From NCBI RefSeq assembly GCF_002234675.1, contig NC_019873.2:7279158-7343157 (forward strand): a DNA stretch of 64,000 nucleotides, in the 5' to 3' direction. The position numbers and the translations under genes were made by a program. Within the stretch, counting starts at the first letter, position 1; each line of letters opens with the position of its first letter. A model generated the notes under the pieces. The model saw only the letters and a list, made by a program, of their open reading frames with translations. It did no database searches and was not told where the DNA came from. Below, piece by piece: positions 1 to 16,270 of the stretch. The stretch is from Oryzias latipes. Lineage: Eukaryota > Chordata > Actinopteri > Beloniformes > Adrianichthyidae.

Positions 1-690
1 TAAACTTAATGACGATGCCACAACCGAAAGGATATTTATTTCACTTTTTTATGGACAACTAATGCTACTAAACCACCTTTCACCTGGAGGGACCAGGATT
101 CTTGGTCTAAAGCTTTTGTATCTGCCAAGACAGTGTTCACCTGCAACAGACTCGGAGAAAATCCAAATAGAATCCTGCACAGACTTCAATATACTCCACA
201 GCTTCTGCATAGACTTCATCCTCAATGTTCCCCTCTTTGTATAAAATGTAAAACTGGTTTAGGAACCTATTATCACAGACTGGAAATGTCCTTTGATCAC
301 TAGATTCTGGAAAATATTGTAACAGAACTCAGTTGTATTTTTCACAAAACAATCCTTCTGAGCCCAGCGTTGTTTCTTCTTGGCGTGTCTGTGGAGAGAC
401 CACCTCTATCTGGTCAGGAGATCGTTTTATTACGTAAGCTTGTACACCTGGCAAGATGATGTAGACTGCTGCTATGGATTCAGGGACAACCTCCTTCTGT
501 CACACAGTGGTACAGAGAGGCATTCAAAGTTATTCCTATGGAGCGCCTCGGTGCCCTCATAAAGGGCAACTCTGATGCTTTTTATAAACTATGGAAACCT
601 CTACTTGATTATCTTGCTGGTGAACTGGTCAACAGTCTTTATAAAGGCAGTCCAAACCTTGTCCTCTGATTGAACTAATGATAATCTGGT
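1..690 (+). mobile_element. LINE (L1-like) ORF2 3' end, decayed
   Basis: Translating the plus strand in pieces gives the end of a non-LTR retrotransposon reverse-transcriptase protein: a Cys-rich segment CPLCIKCKTGLGTYYHRL around 210-275, then an aromatic-rich stretch and a terminal segment around 520-670 (MERLGALIKGNSDAFYKLW). The CxxC...H...C pattern followed by a Trp/Leu-rich tail is typical of the C-terminus of L1-group ORF2. The frame is broken by single-base shifts and stop codons, so it is dead. The 5' part lies outside the window. The family assignment (L1/Tx1 rather than another LINE) is an inference. Confidence 0.55.
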
Positions 691-4640
<3,950 letters not shown>

Positions 4641-7319
4641 TATGGAGTCCTATACTGTTCATATATAAATAAATAAATATTTAATTAAACAAATAAATAT
4701 AACCTCATGCAAATACACAATCAACCAATAAATCTCTCATAAATATATAAAAAGATCATGAAATTGTGAAAAACCTGCACACTGATTTTAAATTAGCCAT
4801 TATATCATTCAATATATTTCATTTTGCTTTAAAAACCCTGTTCATTATTTTAAAACAGCATTTTAAAATATTCATTTTTAATCATGTGGAATATTATTAT
4901 AATTCTGTCTTTTTTCAGAAGCTCGTATTTCAAAATCAATATTTTCCAAAGTAGCTTTGTTTTTATTTCATGTTGGTGTTTTTCAGAATGGCGTATTTAT
5001 TTCATGAAGAGCTTTTTCAGGAGAATGAGTCTATCTGTCAATCAGTGAAAGTGGGCGGGATCTAAACGCTCATTGGCTCATCCATGGAAATCTACTCTTA
5101 TTCCTCGATACCCGCTCAGCGGTGTGCCAGTCAGAGAGATTACATATTTCAGCGATATCCGCACGGCTTTTGACATTATAGATCAAATAGAGACAAACAA
5201 TCTGTCTGCTGCACCAAACATTGACAACTCTATTTTTGTAGTTTGAGGGTTTGTGTGGACCAAACCACAGAGGAGCTCCAGTCGTCCACGTCTATAAGTC
5301 CCCCTTTGAAACACTCCTCATTCTTAAGGCCCGTACACACCGGGACGAAATTCGCCCGCGAATTTCGCCGGCGATTTTCGCCGACGTTTAACGCCTCGTG
5401 ACAAAACAAAGGGCACCAATGAGAGTGTGCACACCGACGCGAAAAAACGCCAAGCGTCAAAGCGTCACTTTTTAAAAAACGCCTCGGGTTCGTTTTTTTG
5501 GTTTGACGCGTCGCGTCGAAATCTATTCGACCAATGAGAATGGCGCTTTTGCACACGTGTCTGGAGCTTCTGAAGTTACAGTAAAACACAACTTGGGGGC
5601 GCTCAAACACAAAACTGCCTTTCTGAGCACACATACCAGCGAAGAAGATAGACGCCAAGTAGTGTCTACACTGCCGCGAAGAAATAATGACGGACATTCT
5701 AAAACATCCCCGAACCAAGCACCAGTTAGAGCTACTGGTGCTTGAAATATTCATGTTTTCTTTGTTTGATTCTGACAAGCGCGTTAAAACTTGCTCTCTT
5801 CTTCTGAGTGAAAAGCGACTTTAAGAAGCGTAAAGTTGCGCATCGCCACCTTGTGTACAGGAGTATTTCTGTTTACATTAAGCGCCATCTAATGTCAGGG
5901 AATGAAATTGCATGTTCGCTCGGCTCATTGTCAGCGAAAATCGCCTGGGTGTGAACACAAAAAACGTGACGAAAAACGCTGGCGAATAATGGCTGGCGAA
6001 TATTCGTACCGGTGTGTACGGGCCTTTACGCCATTCACTCAGAGCTCACATCGTGCCTCACACTGTGTCGGCTCGCAGGAGGTGAGCTGCGCAAAGCCGA
6101 ACAAGCCTGTTCTGGCCTCCTGAACCTTATATTTTTCTATTTTCATTGAGACAATGATTATAATCAGGTCCTCTGATTTTATTTTTCGCTCCCGGGAATA
6201 TGTTGAACCTTTCCTGCGATGACGTTTCTGACCGTGGTCGGAAAACGCAGCGGAGATCTGGGATTGATTGAGCAATTCTGCAGCCAGGGCTTACTCCAAG
6301 AATCAGGCTCTGTACTTTGGAGGAAACCTTTTTTTACTATTACTTTTCCAGGGGACAGGGCAACAGACCCTTAACTTGCGCTCACACACTCACTCTCGCG
6401 CTGCCTGGGCGCTCTGATTTACACGTGATTTAAGACGTAGTTTGACTGCAGGACCTGAAGCAGAGACTCTCTGGGTTGATCTCATGAACTCAAACATGGA
6501 AACATTGTTACACTCCATGTGCATTGTGCATCCATGAATTGTTACTGAGATAGGCTAAAAACATTAGGTGGTAGCCCCTCCCATACGCGGCATGTTGCGT
6601 TCATGGAACTCCAGTTCATAGAAGTTTTGTGGAACTCCAACAACCACCCAGCCTAACTTAGACCACTACTAGATGTTCATGAGAAGATGAAAATTGCCGA
6701 ACCGACCACAAAATCACCCGAATTATGCACACTCGCCCAAAGCCACAAAAACTGCCCAATTTCGTGTAACACTGTGGATGTGTTGAGGTGCATACTCCCC
6801 CTAGTGTTGAGGAGAGTGCATTGCGCCGTCAAGTTTGGTGAAGCATCCTCGATCGATGTAGTCAGGGTGCTGCTGCTCATGTCTGAGTTAAGGAGTAGCC
6901 AATCCCAAAAGTGTCTCCGCCTTGTCTAGTTTGATTGACAGACAGACACAGTCCTGAGAAAGCTCTTCATGAAATAAATCAGCCATTGTGAAAAACAGCA
7001 ACATGAAATAAAAACAAAGCTACTTTGGAAAATATTGATTTTGAAATCCAAGGTTCTGAAAAAAGGCGTAGAATTATAATAATATTCCACATGATTAAAA
7101 TGAATATTTTAAAATGCTGTTTTAAAATAATGAACAGGTTTTTAAAGCAAAATGAAATATATTGAATGATATAATGGCTAATTTAAAATCTGTGTGCAGG
7201 TTTTTCACCTCATATATTTATGAGAAATTTATTGGTTGATTGTGTATTTGCATGAGGTTATATTTATTTGTTTAATTAAATATTTATTTATTTAATTATG
7301 AACAGTATAGGACTCCATA
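4641..7319. mobile_element. long-terminal-inverted-repeat DNA element, non-autonomous
   Basis: The left end TATGGAGTCCTATACTGTTC is matched by its exact reverse complement ending at 7319. Similarity between the two ends continues inward for about 400-440 bp (4641 to about 5050, and about 6920 to 7319), diverged by small substitutions. AACAAG occurs immediately outside both ends (4635-4640 and 7320-7325), consistent with a 6-bp target-site duplication. No transposase frame survives in the roughly 1.8 kb core, part of which is a later Harbinger-like insertion (5327-6025). The superfamily is unknown to me. Confidence 0.8.
5327..6025. mobile_element. PIF/Harbinger-like MITE
   Basis: The terminal inverted repeat AGGCCCGTACACACCGG at the left is mirrored by CCGGTGTGTACGGGCCT at the right. 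TTA flanks both ends (5324-5326 and 6026-6028), the 3-bp duplication typical of PIF/Harbinger. Subterminal sequence is rich in TTCGCC/GGCGAA palindromes. There is no intact transposase; open frames here (for example 5230-5778 on the minus strand) are not genes. It sits inside the 4641-7319 element, so it inserted later. Confidence 0.8.
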
Positions 7320-8232
7320 AACAAGAACATCTGTTTTAACAGTTTGCCAAGCTTCTTGATGAAATCAGGAAATCGTTTATTTCTCCTTCCATGTTTGTGT
7401 TGGAGAACAAAAGATTTACAGTCAGAGATTCCAGTGTTTGGTCCAAGTCATCTACATAAAAAAAAGGACTGCTTTCTAATGATGTCTGTTATATAGGACA
7501 AATTCAATTTCAAACTTTATATACTTTAAAAAAACTAAACGTTAAGTTTAAATATAAGCAATAGCAAAATTGGTTATATTTGAACTTATAAAACTTGAAT
7601 AAAGTGTTGGTCTTTTTTGTAAAAAATGTGTCAAATTTTTGTATTTGTTCGAAAATTACTTTTACACAAGCATAAAAAAACGTAAAAATAAGTTACAGTT
7701 TGAACAGTTATTTTATTTAATTTTGTAAGGGTAACAAGAAATTGCATTTTAATATAATATTTACATATTATATGTTACATAATATTTACATACTTTTTTC
7801 ACAGTTTCCTCATTCGTGTGCTTAACCTCCGTTTACAGTTATTCATACTTTTCCAGTCCAAGTGCAAATTTTATGTAAATCCATAACTATTGTAATGTCG
7901 AACAATAACGATGAAGTGCTTATTGATTATTGTAAGACAACATTCCATGTATATTTATTACATATCACACACCGATTACTAAAATAGAGTGCTTGATTCA
8001 TTAATTTAAAAAAATGAATGGTAGTAAAACAACTATAAGACACATTTGTTTTTCTATTTTCTTGTCATCAGCTATTATCAATCATGAAGCTTTAAGGACA
8101 ATCAAATAAATCAAAGTCCCTGGTCATCAGTTCATTCCCGTAGTTTATAATCTACATTCTCTTCATCAACCCTGTTTTACAGTATTGGGGATACTGAAAC
8201 AAACATTACCATTGTCTCTCCAGGGTTATGAG
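7320..8232. other. AT-rich intergenic, no gene seen
   Basis: Poly-A/T-rich DNA with no recognisable coding or repeat signature. It includes the likely 3' untranslated region of the GPCR at 8233-9156, but no confident poly(A) signal could be assigned on the minus strand. Confidence 0.4.
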
Positions 8233-9156
8233 TTACAGAAGATCCAGTCTTTTTCGTTTGAGTTTTACAGAGTTAAAAAAGATATTGGTAAATGTGGAAC
8301 TGGAGAAAAAGTAGATGATGGGATCCAAAGCACTGTGCAGGTACGTGAACCCAATGCCGATCATAAAAGCCTGATTCCATGAGTTGTATTTGCACTTTTC
8401 ATAGCTGAAAAACTTGATGTAAACTGACCCAAGGCCAATGACAACGCTTGGCATGAAGCACAGAGTGAACACTGTGGTGATCACCATTACTGCTCGTATG
8501 GCATTGTGGAATATCTCCTGGTTTCCAATTTTCAGTTTGTGAAGGTGATAGGTGATCCGGATGGAGCAGAACAGCAACAACAACCACGGCAGGATGAACT
8601 CAAAGATGTAGAGCACGTAGTGCAGGTATAAAGGTTTAGGGATTACTTTGTAGCTGTCGAAGCTGCGACACACGTTGACTTTTGCTTCGTTTTGGCGAAA
8701 GAGGTTTGTGGTCAATAGAGGAATCCGAAGAGCAGTCACAACAACCCAGATCAAAGCTGAAATTCTCATTGCGGCAACTGAGGATAATTTGCTGATCCAG
8801 TGATGTGGATAGACCACTTTCACACAGCGGTTCAGGGCCACTGTTGTCATGAAGGCTATACTGGCAGAGCGAGTGACAGATAGCGTGTAGAGGTTGACAC
8901 GGCACCAGAGGGATCCAAATCTCCAGTTACCTCCTTGGACGTGGGCATCAATCCGGAACGGCACACTGACGAGGAGCAGGAAATCCGCCAAAACAAGGTT
9001 GAAGAGAAAAATAACGTGAGGTTTCCAGTCCTTCATCTTGCAAAAGATCCACAAAGCCATAATGATCCCTGGAAGTCCAACAAGTAGGTCAAGGATCATC
9101 ACAAACTGCAGGAATGAGTCCGCTGCTTGACTTTTACTGCAAGTTTGGTTCTCCAT
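8233..9156 (-). CDS. oxer1: OXER1/HCAR-type G protein-coupled receptor (307 aa)
   Basis: Complete single-exon class A GPCR. I start it at the ATG giving MENQTC, because the longer open frame to 9177 has no upstream ATG. Visible: an N-glycosylation site at N3; TM1 about 16-38; TM2 with NLVLAD at 53-58; Trp78; a disulfide pair C85-C163; TM3 with Arg96, in the position of the carboxylate-binding Arg of hydroxycarboxylic acid receptors; the PHH motif after TM3; and a TM7 DPIIY motif near residue 275 with a short basic tail. The usual DRY at the TM3 end is Asn109-Arg-Cys. Family knowledge: OXER1 binds 5-oxo-ETE and HCARs bind lactate or hydroxybutyrate, signalling through Gi. Adjacency to haao, as in human 2p21, favours OXER1 over HCAR. 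The fish ligand is unknown. Confidence 0.85.
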   Translation of the reverse strand: MENQTCSKSQAADSFLQFVMILDLLVGLPGIIMALWIFCKMKDWKPHVIFLFNLVLADFLLLVSVPFRIDAHVQGGNWRFGSLWCRVNLYTLSVTRSASIAFMTTVALNRCVKVVYPHHWISKLSSVAAMRISALIWVVVTALRIPLLTTNLFRQNEAKVNVCRSFDSYKVIPKPLYLHYVLYIFEFILPWLLLLFCSIRITYHLHKLKIGNQEIFHNAIRAVMVITTVFTLCFMPSVVIGLGSVYIKFFSYEKCKYNSWNQAFMIGIGFTYLHSALDPIIYFFSSSTFTNIFFNSVKLKRKRLDLL

Positions 9157-10289
9157 CCTCTCAATGGACCCTCTCAACTGTTAGTTGAGTCCTGTTCTGC
9201 GGAACATTACAGAAGACTGAGGAAGCAAAAATTGTTGTCATTACAATAAGGAGGAAATGGTTTTAAAATAGAACCACGTGTTGCCTGAGGTTAATGAGCA
9301 ACATAGCATTAGAAACTAAGAAAAAGTTTGTCAAAAAGACTGTTAAAGAAACGAAAAAATGGGAAAACATTCATGAATAAACACCAACAGGATAAATTAA
9401 GGAATTTTAAGATATCAGCTAATGTAAGAAGGATGACTATAATGTTTTATCTAATTATTTATCATGGACTGTGTCAATGCTTAAAAAATATTTCAAGATT
9501 ATATCAGAATAAACACCTTTAGGGCTGTCAGAATACGGCCATCGTTATTGTTTGTTCAAGCATCATTTCTAAATGTTTTTACATTAATATACAATCCACA
9601 TGGTTAACGTTATCAATCATAAGGTTAGTTTTTCAAGTTGTGAAACCAGGAGTTGTTTATCGTGCACCTATTTAACTGCCTTTGTGACTATTCCCCTGGG
9701 CAAAGAATGTATGCCTTGCGGATCATGCTGCATGAGCTGGCGTAAAAAAATTATTATCCTTTATGTCAAAAGTTAATGATAAAATTAAAAGTAAAGTGAG
9801 AGTGCCAATTTTTTTTTCTCAAATGTTGATCTAATTATAGTCAAATGAGACGAGGTAATCCTTCTGTCACAAGTGAGGGAGGTTTCTGCGAACCAATGCA
9901 TTAACAAGAGCCAAATTGAGCATGCAATAACATCTCCGGTTAATTATGCTGTCTTCTGCCCGTAAACTGTCAAAAGGATTGACTGAGGCACTGAGACAGG
10001 GAAAATACCCTACAGGAAGTTGCATATTTTAATCAGTATCTATGCTGTAGAGAATCAATCGCTTTTATGATCAATGTCAAAAAAAAATCTACAGTAAACA
10101 AAACGTTTCCATTTTATCCGTTTCATTTTTTACTTTCTTTACACCATAGTCTGGGTGAATAATTGATACTGGCTTCTTTAAAACAAACTTTCTTCATCAT
10201 CTGGACAAAAACAAGCGGTAAGAGGTGAACTGATGCTTTATTTAACCCATCATGATCATCAGCATATATATCACTTTTATTTGCCACTT
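9157..10289. other. intergenic upstream of the GPCR, no gene seen
   Basis: The minus-strand promoter of the receptor should lie here, possibly with an untranslated exon, but no TATA box or exon could be identified with confidence. The sequence is AT-rich with no protein similarity recognised. Confidence 0.4.
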
Positions 10290-10860
10290 GAGCACCGGCT
10301 CAGTGCGTTGTCATGTTACCTTGACAACGTGCTACACCAATTATCGAATAGTCCGCTTTTTGTGGAAAAAAGCGATATAAACCGAAAAAATAACAATAAT
10401 AAACTACTAAAAACTGAATATTTAGTTCTTTTGTAAGTGACCATGGTATAAGCGGGATAATGGCCTTCGAAGTCTGCATTATCACATTTTAACGCACACC
10501 GTGGAAGCCTGACCCGTCCACGACATGGACGGTTAAAAAGTGATAATGCACACTTCGAAGGCCATTAACCCGCTTATACCATGGTCACTTGCAAAAGAAA
10601 TAAATAGCAACCAGTTTTTAGTCCTTAATTCTTGTTTTTTTCCAATTTGGATCGCTTTTTCTTCTTTTCTCACCGTGCGGTTATCCTGTGGTTTATCACT
10701 TTTTAACGCACACCCAGCAGCCAATCAGAATCGAGTATTCACCCGGACCATGTTATAACAGAAATTAACGCACTTTGCGGAAGCAACCGCAATCGGACGG
10801 TTCAGGCTTCCATTTTGTGCGTTCATTTCTGAAAATGCACACTTCATCGGTCATTATCCC
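10290..10860. repeat. palindromic MITE cluster
   Basis: Around a centre near 10515 the sequence is an imperfect palindrome: GTGACCATGGTATAAGCGGG at 10437 is mirrored by CCCGCTTATACCATGGTCAC at about 10569-10588, and weaker symmetry extends to about 10385 and 10650. The repeated words aacgcacac, gataatgcacac and ttcgaaggccattaaccc recur downstream to 10855. This suggests two or more overlapping copies of a fold-back element. No coding capacity. Confidence 0.7.
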
Positions 10861-12896
10861 TTACTCAAATCTAATCTCAAGTTTCGATTAACCTTTTAAC
10901 ACCGGAGATGTCGGGATAGCGACAGCTAATAACACACGCTCTTTAATATACCATAAATCCTCAACCGTTTATGCAAGCAACGTGAATCACCAGATACTAA
11001 TTTGGAGGAAAAAGGCATTTCACATTGGCTTTGCGCTGTTATGCAAAACTTTACAAACATAAAATGTTGCTTTTTTTCTCTGCGTCAGCCTTCCTCCACT
11101 TCAAAATCTGCTGGAATTACGTTAATTGCGTCAACGATTGAAGTGTTATGGTAGTCAAAAGAAAGTAAAAGTCAAAGCTCTAGTGTTAAAGGGTTAAAAC
11201 ATTCTCATGAGAATGTCAAAATAAAAATCAAATATATGGTTTGTATGTATGTTTTTTTGTAAAGATGGATGGGAAAACAATGACTTTCATTTAAAATGTG
11301 CACAGTAATAATAATAATGATACGGCAACAATTCACCGGAAATACATTTAAAAATAAATTTCAAAGCACTTTCCAGTGTTTCACTGTCCACTACTACCTT
11401 TATCTCACATTCTGTCATCCTCATGTTGCACCATTCATCGGTTACTGTCTGTCTGCTTTCAAGCTAAAAGTTTTAGCGATTTTTTTCAATGTTTTTTTTA
11501 AGTTTAAATACTCACCAAGAGTAAGTGGCAAGTGTTTTCATGTCATGGAAATGAAGGTGTGCGCCTCTTCAAGAGTGAAAGTATTCTGGTGTGAAACTGT
11601 TTGAGACTGCTTTGAATGTCTTTGTGAAGGCTTGTTTTAACACGATGACATGGACGGTTCAGAAAAAGAAAAAAAAGATGTTTATCTCTTAAGACACTCT
11701 TGGCCCGCATGCTATTTCTTTTTCTACCATATGACAAATGCTTGTTATGTAAAGGAAAACAATGGGTTTTTTCATGTTATGGTGCAAGTTAGAAGTTTTC
11801 TAACTGTGCAAAGAAATGACTAAATTAAACAATTGTATGAATAAGTTGTCAAACAAGGATTAAACATTGTATTTTACATAATGTATGTTTGTTGCATTTG
11901 CAGCAAATTAGAATTTCCTCTTCCTTGTTTCAACTCTTGCGTTATATCATCATATCTGCATTTGTTCTTTTAAAACTTATCATTTTATGCATTTTTTTGT
12001 TGTTTTGTGTCATCCAAATCTCTCATCTCTGCTCTACTTCTTTCCTTTGTTTTGAATGTTATTTCTTCATATATTATGTCTTCTCACTAAAATGATTTCA
12101 GTGTATCCCTTATCCACTCATTTAATCTTCCCAAGCGTTTTTGCCGACCATCTGCTGACCGTCTTTTGTACTTTCAGGTGAATCTCCATCCTTCCTGTGA
12201 AAACAACAAGGTTTTGTGCCATTTAGTTCTTGTGCTTCTGACCTCTTAGCATCTCCTTTATCTGCTGTCCTTGCATCTTTTCTGTTAGGTCAGCAGAGCG
12301 AGTCTCACTTCAGTTTAACTATTGTAAATAGTACAGAGAACAGTCCCTGTCAAACCCTCTCTTGCTGAGTACACAGAACACGGTACCTGGGTTATCCGAC
12401 CTCTGTCATGAAGATAACTTTATGGTCACTGACTCTCTGACAACGGTTCAGTCCCCTCAGAAAAACCTGCAGATCTGTTTGCCTGAATCGCTGGACTCTG
12501 ATCCAGAAGTCTGCTATTAGACCAACTGTTTTATGATTGTGCGCGCTAAATAAACACACAGCTGTGGCAGCTTTAGGACTGACACCTGCCTTCAGAGATG
12601 CTGGACGATAACACTGCTCAAAGCGTTAAAACTGACATCATGGACTCAGAAAGAAAGTTGGATTTTCAGTTCCAGTGTCAGGTTTAAAAAATTATTAGGT
12701 TCTTGTCATATTTTTTAACAAATTAGATAGAATTTCTTGAGGACAAAAATGCACCTCCATCTCTTTCTTCGGTTCACTGATCAATGAAGGTTTTCATTCA
12801 GGTCCATTGTGTCAATCCTATGTAAATCAAGTGCAGTGTTTTGGTTTTTGATATCATTTGAAATCCAGTTGATTCAAGTATAAAAACTTACTAAGC
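10861..12896. other. gene-free intergenic stretch
   Basis: No gene was recognised. Open frames at 11296-11604 and 11889-12095 have no splice context or recognisable product. A repeat cassette at 11455-11690 is described separately. Confidence 0.4.
11455..11690 (-). repeat. diverged repeat cassette, copy 2
   Basis: Counterpart of 3570-3860 with the same order of landmarks (aatactcacc, aaggtgtgcg, gtgaaagtattctggtgtgaaa, gactgctttg). The minus strand again has a donor-like GGTGAGTATT. The reading frame differs and contains a stop, so if these were exons, at least this copy is broken. Confidence 0.35.
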
Positions 12897-12901
12897 CCCG
12901 T

Positions 12902-13621
12902 TGTTACGGCTGTGGCCGTATCTGGTTTTATTTGGTTTTGTTTGGTTCTGTTTGCTCTGTGTTTTGTGTATTATTTCTGTATCAGAGTGGGACTTGTGTT
13001 TTTGTGGATCTTTGTTTGTATCTCTGATTATTTTCAGGTGTGCTGGCGAGGCCTCCATTTGAACAAGCTGGCGGAGGCAGCCTTTAAAGCCACCACTTGG
13101 ACCTCCAGCAGGTGGGAAGGGAGCCTTGCTGCAACAGTCTCCACTGCAGCTTGGTCCGCTTCTCCATTTTGTTTTTGATTTCACCTCTTGTTTAGTTGTG
13201 TGTTGCACTTTAGTATTTTGTATTTGTAATCCTTCGTAGTTTTGTCTGTGCCCACTCTGATTAATCTTTTGGTTTATAGTTATTTGTTAAGTGAAGCTGT
13301 AGGGGTGAACTGCCATTTTCTTTAGTACATGTTTTCTCCTGTTTTTGTTAGGTTAAGGAGGTTAGTTTTTGTCCTTATTTCCTTTTCCTTTGTACAGGTA
13401 AGATTACATGTTTCAGTTAGTTGGGGTTTTGTTTGTTATTTTGGCCTGGGTTCCCCCTGAAGCCTTTTAGCTTCACTTTTAGTTCCTGTTGATTTGTAAA
13501 TAAATTTGTCATATTTTCATGGAGACATTCGTTTGGTGTTGCAGCCAACTTATTAGCCGAAAACTTTACTTTTTTTATGTTATGCCGCCTCGGTGCCCCT
13601 AGACACAAAGGGGGCGTAACA
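12902..13621. mobile_element. solo LTR of an LTR retrotransposon
   Basis: A 720-bp unit starts TGTTACGGC and ends GGGCGTAACA, so it has the TG..CA termini of an LTR with short inverted ends (TGTTACG/CGTAACA). It is flanked by a perfect 5-bp duplication CCCGT (12897-12901 and 13622-13626). An AATAAA lies near 13498, plausibly its poly(A) signal. There is no internal retrotransposon sequence next to it, so it is a solo LTR left by recombination between the two LTRs. A 5-bp duplication is usual for Ty3/gypsy and several other LTR groups; the family is not determinable here. Open frames within it are not genes. Confidence 0.85.
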
Positions 13622-13626
13622 CCCGT

Positions 13627-15698
13627 TCAATAACTGTAACGTCTCTGTAGCTAATCAAACCCTCATCATTAACCCTGCACCACCCTGCTTTAAAGTTATT
13701 AGACTTGTTTGTGGACTGGTCTTATTGTTTTCTTAGACCTATTTTAAGACTTCAGAAAGATCTACGTTAGGGTTGGGCAGCCCTGAACTGAAACCTCTTT
13801 CATTTCATCTCTGATGCACTCCAGTGGTAGTCTTAGAGGTGGGTAAGAGGTGGAACAAAAGGTAAGACGGGGACAGATGATGCTGTCATCACTTTATGTT
13901 ACCAAATGTTGGTTTCTATTGCCAAAATAAACATGCTTTGAACAGCACATATCCTTTATCCTAAAACTTCTTCATAAAATCTATATGAAACAGTAAACTA
14001 ATGAGTCTCCTGTCACTTTACTCAGTCATGTGTGTGCATCTATTGTGCTGTCTTATCAGAAACGTCAAAAACAAAAAATAGTTTCACAGTGGTGCAGATT
14101 TATAGACAGTCTGACCTAGTTTTTTAGTTTCCAGTTTCTCTTCTTTTGGCCGGATCTCCAACGGCATGGCACTGAGAATGGGCACACAAGGGTGGACAAG
14201 TATGGGCTGCTGCTCATTCTCTTCTTTTTCTATTACAACTGCTTACCAGCATATGTCCTACACAACACCTAAAGTAAAATGGGAAAAGCGGTATACTTAT
14301 ATAGCACTTTGTGCTATTTAGTTCCTCTATTTCTGACCTCCTTCATCTTTTCTGTCAGTTTAGAAAAGAACTGTGCGACAGTCGTACACACGCACACACT
14401 GATTCACACACTGATTGCAGCTCTGCTGCTGAGCACTGGTGCCAACCTAGAACCACCAAAGGCAATGTGGTGTTCGGTGTCTTGCCCAGAGGCACTTTGG
14501 CACATGGCCAGGTAAGGCTGGAGGCGAGCCTGCAATCTTCTGTTTGGAGATCAACCGCCTCTGCCTCTGTGCCACTACCCCCCTCCCCCAACCAGTTGGC
14601 TATGGCTTGGTGCAAAAATGTTGAAGCTTCTTTCACAGCTCCATTACGACTTGGTGTCATACAATTCAGCCCGGTCACAAATTATCACAATTATTCATTT
14701 CTCCTCCACGATCAATTTTCAAACGATACGTAATTCCTTGGAGTAAAAAGGACAACATCCATATGTCTCTACCAAATCGGAGTCACTGATTGTTCAAAGT
14801 TCAATGCGCATTTAATGGCCACCCGTAAATGTGAGAGTTTCGGACATGGAAGGCCGAAGCGCACGTTTGCATAGACTTTTCATTGGAAGTGGTCGCTTGA
14901 ATTCAAGTTGCTGAGGGTGGTAGGATGCACCGGTAGCTTCAGTCTATGAAGGCTCTATGCAGCTTCTTCAGTGGTAGATTGATCCAACAAGGACCCCTGA
15001 TCATCTACTCCCATGGCTGTTAGACGGTACAATCAATTGGTCTAACAGCCAGAACCTGCAGATCATCTTCTATTGTTTCTTCTGAGGTTTTTCTATGAAT
15101 TTGTCATACATGTCAGAGCTAAATTTGTTCAGTAGATATCTTTTTTGCACTCCTTTTTTGATTCTTTGCACCAACCAATATCTTCAGACTTAACCTTTAT
15201 TTTTACCTTATATTTAACTTTATTTTTTCAAACTATACTTTGTTTTCAAATTAGTCTTTGTGTTCATAACTGGATTATCAAGTGTACTGAAATTGACATC
15301 CGTGTTTATCTTTGCATAGTTGGCTAGTAAAAAAAAGTTTGAATTTGAAGAGTTTCAGAAGGAGCTACTGATATGTTTTACTTTCTGCAGACACTGTCAG
15401 CTGTTTTCACACAGATGCTGTGATTGCACTCTAAAAGTCTTGAGTTTCAAAGTGGTGAACTTCAGAAGTCTTAAAGTGGTTTACAGGTAACACCCTGGAG
15501 CAAAGTAGTCCCTTAAGTTGTCTGACAGCATTTTTGAATTTTGTTGTTTGAGTCTACGTGCAGATTGTGATACTGCTGTTGATCTTTGTCAACTTGTTTC
15601 CATTGAAAACAAGAGCAAAGATTTTAGGGTCAAGGTTGATGTCAAAGTTGCTGAAAGTATTTAATGCACCCTCTAAAATTACAGGTGTGTTTTGTATT
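13627..15698. other. intergenic, one SINE-like repeat, no gene seen
   Basis: Apart from the repeat at 14279-14590 nothing was recognised. Open frames at 14311-14733 are within or next to that repeat. Confidence 0.4.
14279..14590 (+). repeat. dispersed teleost repeat (gcactttggcac family), copy 1
   Basis: Begins with ttatatagcacttt, continues with cactggtgccaacctagaacc, ttcggtgtcttgcccagagg and ggcacatggccagg, and ends in a Pro-rich tail near ctctgtgccact. The same word order occurs at 22640-23290 and in reverse at 31010-31320. It is a common fish interspersed repeat, probably SINE-related. Confidence 0.6.
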
Positions 15699-16270
15699 AA
15701 AGACCCACTCCGAACATCTTTTCATCTATTGCAATCGCGTTACCAGTGGACTTTTAATTATGATTATGCCATTTTTTTTCAACTGTAGTTTTCTAGGACA
15801 TAGTTTTTGCAGAGCTGTTGGCTTTCATCAGAAGTTGACCTCTGAGTTGCAGGTGGGACTGTTGGCGCAAAGTAAGCCCGCCCCCACTTCCTGTCATCCA
15901 TCTGTTTAGACACTCCCGTGCTAGCTTACAGTCCCTCAGACCTCCAAACTAACATTGCCCATACAACAAAAATGGTGAGCAGTTTTGGTCCAGATTCCAG
16001 CTTAGATGAGAAAAACAAAGACGTACATGGATCTATTTGCAGTGGATCAGAATGAAGCAGAGCAGGAAGCTTCGCTGACTGTAGTTTCACGTCACAACTA
16101 CAGGCTTTTTCAAACTGCATTTTTTTTTGTCTGCTCCTGATTCACAATGATTTGAATAAAGAAATGCAGTTTTAATCTTGGTTTTCTTCATTTATGTCCT
16201 CCATCATGAAAGAATGCCACAAGAGCATGTAAAAAACACCAAAAAACTATTTTAATCGTGGTGGGTCTTT
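15699..16270 (+). mobile_element. dispersed 570-bp element with a P2X7-tail-like frame, copy A
   Basis: Starts AAAGACCCACTCC and ends with the inverted word GTGGGTCTTT, giving short terminal inverted repeats. Contains tttctaggacatag near 15790 and an ATG at 15972 opening a short frame: MVSS, then a gapped version of [18 protein letters not shown]. Further copies: 22672-23110 (+), 25795-26700 (-, interrupted), 45820-46095 (+, partial) and 55755-56300 (+). All share the block gatttgaataaagaaat near the 3' end. Confidence 0.7.

Noticed and set aside
5230-5778. 182-aa minus-strand frame
   Set aside because: It crosses the left boundary of the Harbinger-like element and reads its palindromic termini; no family recognised, so treated as chance.
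12891-13208. 105-aa and 88-aa frames on opposite strands
   Set aside because: Both lie in the solo LTR.
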